Assembly: GCA_026874595.1 (NCBI GenBank)
Contig: CM049312.1
Coordinates: 53,075,429 to 53,139,428 of the forward strand
Source of the DNA: Sipunculus nudus
Lineage: Eukaryota > Annelida > Sipuncula > Golfingiida > Sipunculidae
Direction: 5' to 3'
DNA length: 64,000 bases
Shown here in pieces: positions 59,301 through 64,000 of this stretch (the first letter of the stretch is position 1; every line of letters starts with the position of its first letter). Under the pieces are notes generated by a model. It searched no databases and was not told where the DNA came from. It was given only the letters and a program-made list of their open reading frames with translations. A program made the translations under genes and the position numbers.

Positions 59301-62300
59301 AGGCATGAATTGTTGTTTTACAACAATTTTACCATGTTTTATTCAGAATTGCTTACACATTTTACACTGTTTGGAGTTGAACACCAAGTGGCCAAGTGTG
59401 GCCCAATTTCCTAAACATGTAATGTCAGCACTGGTGTATAAGATCTACATCTGGGGACTGCACATAATTTGACATTTAATTAACACTTTCACCTGCATTC
59501 ATTGAATTCCACTTGAATTATAACCCATACAAATTCATGTGCATTATTCTCCAAATCAATACTTCTGCTGAGCAGCCAAGAGATCCATTCGACATGACAT
59601 TTTGCTAGATGCTCGATAATCCTGGACCCTGAAAACAATATACTTCTTGAGAGTACACAACCAGCAGTAATATATTTATGTCGGACTGGACTGTGACTCA
59701 ATTTAATAAAGGACCATACCACTAGTTATCACTCATAATTCAAACCTGCACAGTTTGACAAAGTACCATGACCCATGAAGAAGTTTAGGTATATCAGTAG
59801 AAGCTGACAGAACACTTTGGTTTTGGTGAATGAAAAGTATCACAGGCCATGTATTCCTCCTTCATATATTTTAAACACACACAAGTGAAGCATTAAAGAT
59901 AAAATGTCACGCAATTTAAACTAAATCTGCATACCGCTGGTTTGTATTCCCTGTCCAGTGTGTCCAGGATGTCCCTCATCTCAGCTGGTAAAGACTTCAG
60001 ATTATGGCGAGGATCTTTCTTTGCTGCCTCATCTATAAAGATACAGACTAAATTTATATCCCTCTGTCAGAGACATGAGTCAAAGAGTTTCTGGTCAGGA
60101 CTTCAATCAAAAGTAATTATATACAGATTAGAAAAGGTAATATAAATGACAATTGTGATAAAAGAAAGTATTCAAACAGCTTGCTGTTTGGATATAATAG
60201 GAAACATTAATAATATCCTCTTCATCATGCCAAATCAAATAATATTTATCTTCCTTTTTGTAATTTTTTGTTATGTAACTCTTACATAAATAAAACATCA
60301 AAATGATATTGGAATCTTTTTGTGTATAGTTCCCAAAAGTTCCTAGATTCTATGAATTTGAAATTTTGTATGTTTTACAGCCCATTTATTTGAGAGAATG
60401 CATAAAAACTTTTACATAACAAAATAATGAAATCACAAATATTACTATTGAGGGATGGAGCTTGAATCAATGATTGTCCATGTATTGTAAGTGTATGAAA
60501 AAATGAAATTCCTCACACCAGTAAAAGCAGAGACAGAGCATTACTTTTATATACAGGGGCTATATTTTCCATGCCAGATATTTTTCCTAAAATAGATATA
60601 GGAAAGTAAAGTATAGGTTAACAGTCTGATATCACCAACAACCTTTATCTCATAACAATTTATAAGTCTTAGCTCAAGTAACTCAATTAACCTAAGGGCT
60701 CAGAGTTTATTAACCCTAGATGCTAGAGGATGCTGGGTCAGATTGTTTGCTTGGTTGCAAGTATCATTCAGGTGTCTAATGAAGTTTATAAATTATAAGT
60801 GAGGTGATTTTGAAAACTAAATTTGCATTTATAATGCACCATTTTTTAATCAATTTCCATGTTTTTAAATGCTTTTTGGTTCACCTACCCTTCAGAAAGC
60901 CCTAGACATGAAACACTCATCATCAATGAGGAAAGACTGATGATTAAAACATTGTGTGTGATTTAATGAAATATATATGATTACTGAGCTGATAATGAGA
61001 ATCACTTGCATTAAATGCCTTGAAAGGCAGCTGAGCTAGAGACGGAGCATCTGATTTAAATTACTTTGGCAACATCCATACCTTCATCTGTCAGCTTCAG
61101 ATTCTTCTTGAGATGGTAAAAATTAACAAAGTTGAACTTGTCTAAGTCAGTGGGGTCCTGTATTGTGATCAAATCTTTTCTGTTGAATGGTTCATCTGTG
61201 AGCAAATCTTTCCAAAATCCTGGCTTAATGTTGAGCCTTTCAACAGCCTACAAGAAAAGTGGACAATTGTTAATCATTGTCTGTATTAAAAACATGGCAT
61301 GGATTACACATTAATAGAGATATTGTACCACTAACAAATGAGCTGCAGTTTGGGGGGGGGGGTTAATTTCTAATAGCACATTATTCTAAAGCACATTCTA
61401 CATCATAATAATCTTACTCATCAAAAACTGATCAGTTATATTCATCTCAGGGTCTATCATGCATGACATACTGCTATGAAATTGATTAAAGAGTTGATTA
61501 GATACAGTGAAACCTGAACCAAGCGACCACTGACTAGCGACCGTCTGTGACTTGCGACCGAAAAATTAATACACCGAGCTTAATCACTCTTTAATGCCCC
61601 TGTGTTGAGCGACCGTTTGTGGTACGCGACCACCGACCGCTCAGATGTGGCCAGTCGCTGGTCTTTACCTCCGTTAAGCGACCACCTGGTGTAGCGGTAG
61701 TGGCACCTGGCATCTGAAGTTTAGACTAAAACGACCGTGCCATTTACCGTCTCTTGAATGTGCAGGTGGCAATGGTGACCTACTTTCCCCTCCAGGTGTC
61801 AATGGCCCAGGGCTAGCGTTGTTTTAATCTTTCTCCAAAGTGAAAGTTCCGCGAATATTGCGAGGGAACATGTAAAACGAGGCAATCCTTTAATTTTGAT
61901 GCCTGTGTACCATTATTTTTTAGCACAGCCTATCTTTGAACACATCGTATTTGTTTAACGATTGTCTAAAACATCTTTACGGTAAAGGATCACGTGCTCT
62001 AGGGGAAATCCCTCATTAATATTCATCGAATAGAACTACCGTTGTATTTCTGACACTGCGGTCGCATTCACTACGTTGCGGTCGTTGACCGGAGTTCATA
62101 ACTAGTCTTAGCGATGTTTAAATAACATTAGCGTGGATTTAATTTTGAAAAAAAGTGAGTCATGAAAGTAAGTTTGTCATAACGTTAGCGATCAACTGTC
62201 ATTGCTTATCACACACATTTTGACTTGCCAACAAGTCATTTCGTGACAACGACAAACTGACGACCTGCTTCGATAACATCAATAGAATATTCATCAATAA

Positions 62301-62553
62301 GACAATAGGACTCAGTGATCAACAAAGTGACTCAGTGTGTACTCATGGTACATCATTAATTAGCGGTTTGTGTTTGTGCAATATAACAAACAGGCTATTC
62401 AAAGCTTTTGATAAAGGCTTTTTTAATAAAGTTATAAAAGGACCAGCTTTCTTTGATAATTATTAATAAGATTCCCTTGTTTAACAGAGCAAAATTGATT
62501 GTTTTAAGTAAATATTGTTGTTAACTTGTAAATATTGTTGTGAATATCTTGAT

Positions 62554-62630
<77 letters not shown>

Positions 62631-63088
62631 TGTATTTTTATAATAAATAAATAAATGTTTATGTAGACATATATGCCTTGATTTTCCTAATTTGTTCGCT
62701 TCATACTGAGACTTGGACCACCTGAGACTTAAGACCACCTGTGACTTAAGACCGCTTTTGGTGTGGCACATCAGGTGGTCTTAACTCTCAGGTTTTACTG
62801 TATATGAGAATATTGTAACTCATCTCATAATGTAATCAAAAGGTTTGCAATGAATTTTAATAAAAGGGTTACCTGATCCTTTCTAAACTCCTAGAACCAT
62901 TTGAATGTTGATGTGATTTCTTATCCATATTCCCTGAATATGCATGTGATAACAACCCATAGCTAAGTTATTTCCACAGAAGCCTAGTTTACTTACATCA
63001 AATGAGAACACATTCCCTGTAGTTTTCACAGCAACGATGTGACTGCTGTCATTGAACACTTTGAATGTGACGGGGCAGTGATACTTCC
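47227..63088 (-). CDS. PPIL2: PPIL2-like U-box cyclophilin, 14 exons in window, 5' partial
   Basis: Exons in transcript order: 62997-63088, 61082-61247, 59935-60032, 59177-59221, 58446-58521, 56521-56627, 56043-56132, 55712-55745, 54989-55106, 53743-53799, 51471-51540, 50304-50366, 49191-49324, 47227-47320. Together they give 413 residues plus stop; the family is about 520, so the U-box part is missing to the right. About 172-315 is the cyclophilin domain, with the catalytic loop FHRSIRNFM (Arg218), [12 protein letters not shown], and [15 protein letters not shown]. Residue 284 is His where cyclophilin A has Trp121; human PPIL2 has Tyr. The tail has a basic coiled region and the family ending DFSSW. 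PPIL2 is a nuclear U-box E3 ligase and prolyl isomerase associated with the spliceosome (C. elegans MOG-6). It is convergent with the ACAD10-like gene; no functional link is implied. Confidence 0.94.
47460..48907. repeat. 37-bp minisatellite in the last PPIL2 intron, about 39 units
   Basis: The unit is GGCTACATGTCTCAGTCCTC plus TGACAACTTTACCACAT. Variant units starting GGCCATGTGTCTCAATCC occur at 47682, 47756, 47830, 48126, 48311, 48496, 48570, 48644, 48719 and 48829, spaced 2, 2, 8, 5, 5, 2, 2, 2 and 3 units apart: a partial higher-order pattern with a 185-bp block. Stray units continue at 49041-49140. Confidence 0.95.
48938..48957. repeat. Poly-C run
   Basis: About 19 C follow the minisatellite directly. 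Length may be unreliable in an assembly. Confidence 0.9.
49191..49324 (-). CDS. PPIL2: PPIL2 exon: basic C-terminal coiled region
   Basis: Acceptor TTTTCAG precedes 49324 and donor GTAAG follows 49191. It encodes [20 protein letters not shown] and then [15 protein letters not shown], matching the G-GKYIN segment of PPIL2. It ends two bases into a Gln codon. Confidence 0.92.
50035..50296 (-). mobile_element. tRNA-derived SINE, minus strand
   Basis: On the minus strand it reads GAATGGCTTCTGTGGTGTAA and GGGTAGAGGC (box A-like), then GAGTTCAAATCTCAAC (box B-like), then an unrelated body ending TGCATTTAAGCCCTAG. It differs from the SINE at 10897. It starts about 8 bp inside the intron following the PPIL2 exon 50304-50366. 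The 3' limit is uncertain. Confidence 0.55.
50304..50366 (-). CDS. PPIL2: PPIL2 exon: post-cyclophilin segment
   Basis: Acceptor TTTCAG precedes 50366 and a weak donor GTAAAT follows 50304. It encodes [20 protein letters not shown] plus Q, matching the family's VFVDPYEEAD. 21 codons, phase 0. A SINE begins about 10 bp past the donor. Confidence 0.93.
50367..51470. other. PPIL2 intron, nothing recognised
   Basis: AT-rich. A TAATA/ATAGAA run near 50670-50705 is the only low-complexity feature. Confidence 0.5.
51471..51540 (-). CDS. PPIL2: PPIL2 exon: end of cyclophilin domain
   Basis: Acceptor TTTGCAG precedes 51540 and donor GTATG follows 51471. It encodes [19 protein letters not shown] and KDRPL, the last strand and helix of the barrel. 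It ends in phase 0. Confidence 0.95.
51884..52930 (-). mobile_element. Helentron-like non-autonomous element, family A, copy 2
   Basis: On the minus strand: start TTTAGCCCTCAGCCCTTAGG, a CGTCCGTCCGTCCGG-type head, then three units with GGGTGACCTTGACCTA-like words, GGATTCAC and GGTGGTGCCACCTACAATTT, then GGCTGAGGGCT, hairpin TCAGCTTCTGCTGA and terminal CTAG (51884-51887). The 5' AGCCCTCAGCC is exactly complementary to the 3' GGCTGAGGGCT, as expected for Helentron-derived elements. Three units against two in the other copy. Confidence 0.78.
52931..54988. other. PPIL2 introns, nothing firm
   Basis: ATTCCTTACTTTTAGTGGTT occurs twice (53332, 53390), a 58-bp spaced direct repeat. 53940-54470 contains short open frames with no recognisable family. 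Confidence 0.45.
53743..53799 (-). CDS. PPIL2: PPIL2 exon: cyclophilin core with His at the Trp121 position
   Basis: Acceptor TTTCAG precedes 53799 and donor GTGAG follows 53743. It encodes [18 protein letters not shown]. The His before LDGKH lies at the cyclosporin-contact Trp121 of cyclophilin A, implying weak cyclosporin binding. It ends two bases into an Arg codon. Confidence 0.94.
54989..55106 (-). CDS. PPIL2: PPIL2 exon: cyclophilin core
   Basis: Acceptor TTTCAG precedes 55106 and donor GTAAGT follows 54989. It encodes [20 protein letters not shown] and [19 protein letters not shown]. It ends two bases into a Phe codon. Confidence 0.96.
55712..55745 (-). CDS. PPIL2: PPIL2 34-nt micro-exon: [11 protein letters not shown]
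   Basis: Acceptor TTTACAG precedes 55745 and donor GTAAG follows 55712. The short exon carries the invariant cyclophilin peptide QGGDPTGTG. It is not a multiple of three, and its phase fits the flanking exons. Confidence 0.94.
56043..56132 (-). CDS. PPIL2: PPIL2 exon: cyclophilin catalytic loop
   Basis: Acceptor CTTTCAG precedes 56132 and donor GTAAGT follows 56043. It encodes [19 protein letters not shown] and [11 protein letters not shown]. Arg218 corresponds to Arg55 and Phe223 to Phe60 of cyclophilin A, so isomerase activity is plausible. 30 codons in phase 0. Confidence 0.96.
56521..56627 (-). CDS. PPIL2: PPIL2 exon: start of cyclophilin domain
   Basis: Acceptor TTTTCAG precedes 56627 and donor GTAAGT follows 56521. 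It encodes [18 protein letters not shown] and then [12 protein letters not shown], the first two strands of the cyclophilin barrel. Confidence 0.95.
56850..57895. repeat. Diverged tandem array rich in TGACCTTGACC
   Basis: About seven diverged units of 110-150 bp, each with a TGACCT/AGGTCA cluster followed by a word like TTGGGATGAAAGTTTGGCTT and AAGCTTTTTCAAGAAG. Orientation changes from AGGTCA (left) to TGACCT (right). Possibly another eroded Helentron-like family; ends not found. Confidence 0.6.
58446..58521 (-). CDS. PPIL2: PPIL2 exon: AHYSTG motif
   Basis: Acceptor ATACAG precedes 58521 and donor GTAGG follows 58446. It encodes [20 protein letters not shown], a conserved PPIL2 peptide before the cyclophilin domain. 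It ends one base into an Ala codon. Confidence 0.95.
59177..59221 (-). CDS. PPIL2: PPIL2 45-nt micro-exon
   Basis: Acceptor TTCTAG precedes 59221 and donor GTAAGT follows 59177. It encodes 15 residues, [15 protein letters not shown], matching the family segment that ends in K-LNA before AHYSTG. Phase 0 at both ends, so skipping would keep the frame. Confidence 0.9.
59935..60032 (-). CDS. PPIL2: PPIL2 exon: charged linker
   Basis: Acceptor TTATAG precedes 60032 and donor GTATGC follows 59935. It encodes [19 protein letters not shown] and [11 protein letters not shown], the helical charged linker between U-box and cyclophilin domains. It ends in phase 0. Confidence 0.92.
61082..61247 (-). CDS. 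PPIL2: PPIL2 exon: AVERLNIK...LTDEPF region
   Basis: Acceptor TAG precedes 61247 and donor GTATGG follows 61082. It encodes [20 protein letters not shown] and [20 protein letters not shown], near-diagnostic for PPIL2. It ends one base into an Asp codon. Confidence 0.95.
61505..62800. mobile_element. Tigger/pogo-like non-autonomous element, 1296 bp
   Basis: Ends CAGTGAAACCTGA and, inverted, CAGTAAAACCTGA, flanked by TA (61503-61504, 62801-62802). Subterminal tandem words: AGCGACC repeated on the left, and GACTTAAGACCACCT-like repeats on the right. It contains an (AT)n microsatellite. The CAGTRAAACC start and TA duplication are typical of Tigger elements. No transposase frame. Confidence 0.8.
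62557..62627. repeat. (AT)n microsatellite
   Basis: About 34 AT dinucleotides inside the Tigger-like element. The open frame across it (YIYIYI) is meaningless. Confidence 0.97.
62997..63088 (-). CDS. PPIL2: PPIL2 exon: end of U-box-proximal region
   Basis: On the minus strand the acceptor AATCCAG precedes 63088 and donor GTAAGT follows 62997. It reads [26 protein letters not shown], the segment just after the U-box in PPIL2. The first two bases complete a codon from an exon outside the window. Confidence 0.93.
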
Positions 63089-64000
63089 CTGGATTGAAAA
63101 AGGAAACATTACATATTAGTTAAAACAAAAGTGAAACCATTCACTCAATAATATTTGTTAATTTTAACTTCTGCAGGTTCTATTAGGTTTATGCTTAACA
63201 GTTCAGTTCATAAATTATGCAAAGGATTATACATATACTCATTTTACTATTAACAATCCTGAATTTTGAAACTTAACAAGAATGAATAATTTTGGCTGTC
63301 AAATTGGCTCTGTGAGCACTGTCAAAGTTAGCTCATATACATAAGTTTTGTTTCTTTAAGAAATGTAAGTTCAATCATGTTGTTTGCTATAATCATATTT
63401 ATATCTTTTGAAGGATCTACTTCTCTTCAAACCTTATTTCCCTTTTGAATTCAGAGGTGTCCAGCAGTAAACTATTACGGTATGAATTTATAATCAGAGT
63501 AGACTTATTTCATATTTCAATTGATTTTTTCACATGTTCTCCATCCACCGAGAGTTCAGAATGAGTGAATGTGGCAATAATTAGTGACAGCTTGTCACCC
63601 CAAACGTCGATTTTAGATGAACTGAAGTCCAGGCCCAATCAGTTTATTTCCGAAGGCCTGAGTGTCATGTTGTCATGGCTAGACAATAATATGCTTGTCT
63701 GACTGCCAGCTATTTTTGTTTACAGTTAACAGAAAGTATAAAGTACTGACAGTTTACCATGTGATGTAGCTGTAGGATTTTAGATGGAAATTGAAATGCT
63801 GCACATAACATAAAAACAAACAAGATTATCTTCTGGGAAATACAAATACTGAAAAAAAGAGTACAAATATCTCACATCTAAATGTTTTTCAAGGTAATGA
63901 TAGTAACAAAATATATCTACCACTGATGAAACAGAGGACTGTGTACTAAACCCTGTAATTTTGTATGCAGACTATGGAGTTCAAGAATGCTCAAGTCATT
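63089..64000. other. PPIL2 intron to window edge
   Basis: Searched for the U-box end (DLLNIVPWLKK-like) on the minus strand and did not find it, so the preceding exon lies beyond the window. Confidence 0.55.

Larger units (their letters stand above)
58522..61081. other. PPIL2 introns, nothing recognised
   Basis: Apart from the exons listed, no element or conserved frame was seen. Confidence 0.45.

Overview
The window is a piece of animal nuclear genome: AT-rich, with long introns bounded by GT/AG, tRNA-derived SINEs, minisatellites and many eroded transposons. The repeat style (Helentron-like non-autonomous elements with internal tandem units, a DIRS-type retrotransposon remnant, Tigger-like and Harbinger-like non-autonomous elements) suggests a mollusc, most likely a bivalve. 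That assignment is an inference, not proof.

Two conserved protein genes lie tail to tail. On the + strand, 16 exons from 4609 to 45080 encode 821 residues: the end of the HAD-like domain, then the complete kinase-like (APH) and acyl-CoA dehydrogenase parts of an ACAD10-type protein. The exons for the start of the HAD domain must lie left of the window. On the - strand, 14 exons from 63088 down to 47227 encode the last 413 residues of PPIL2 (U-box cyclophilin). Its U-box exons must lie right of the window. All exon junctions agree in phase and each chain ends in one stop codon. The two genes are separated by about 2.1 kb without a recognised gene. They have unrelated jobs (mitochondrial or peroxisomal type acyl-CoA metabolism; nuclear splicing-associated prolyl isomerase and ubiquitin ligase) and nothing suggests they act together.

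Layout: 1-4608, intron of the ACAD10-type gene with a diverged duplication, three palindromes and a 30-bp minisatellite with higher-order structure. 4609-13639, the first seven exons, with a Helentron-like element containing another, and a SINE. 13640-38303, one 24.7-kb intron that is a transposon sink: Helentron-like copies (one split by a Tigger-like element), a DIRS remnant, tandem-unit families, two nested TIR elements and a Harbinger-like element. 38304-45080, nine exons, with minisatellites directly touching several exon edges. 45081-47226, intergenic. 47227-63088, PPIL2, with a 37-bp minisatellite in the last intron, a SINE, an inverted Helentron-like copy, a TGACCT-rich array and a Tigger-like element. 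63089-64000, intron.

The most interesting signals are (1) a palindrome GGTGGCGCCACC shared by three otherwise different repeat families, (2) a fourfold duplication of a splice acceptor plus exon start just upstream of an ACAD10 exon, (3) a minisatellite whose unit looks like a 3' splice site, beginning at an exon donor, and (4) transposons carrying stacked nuclear-receptor-like half sites. I see no prokaryotic, CRISPR, rRNA or functional tRNA feature.
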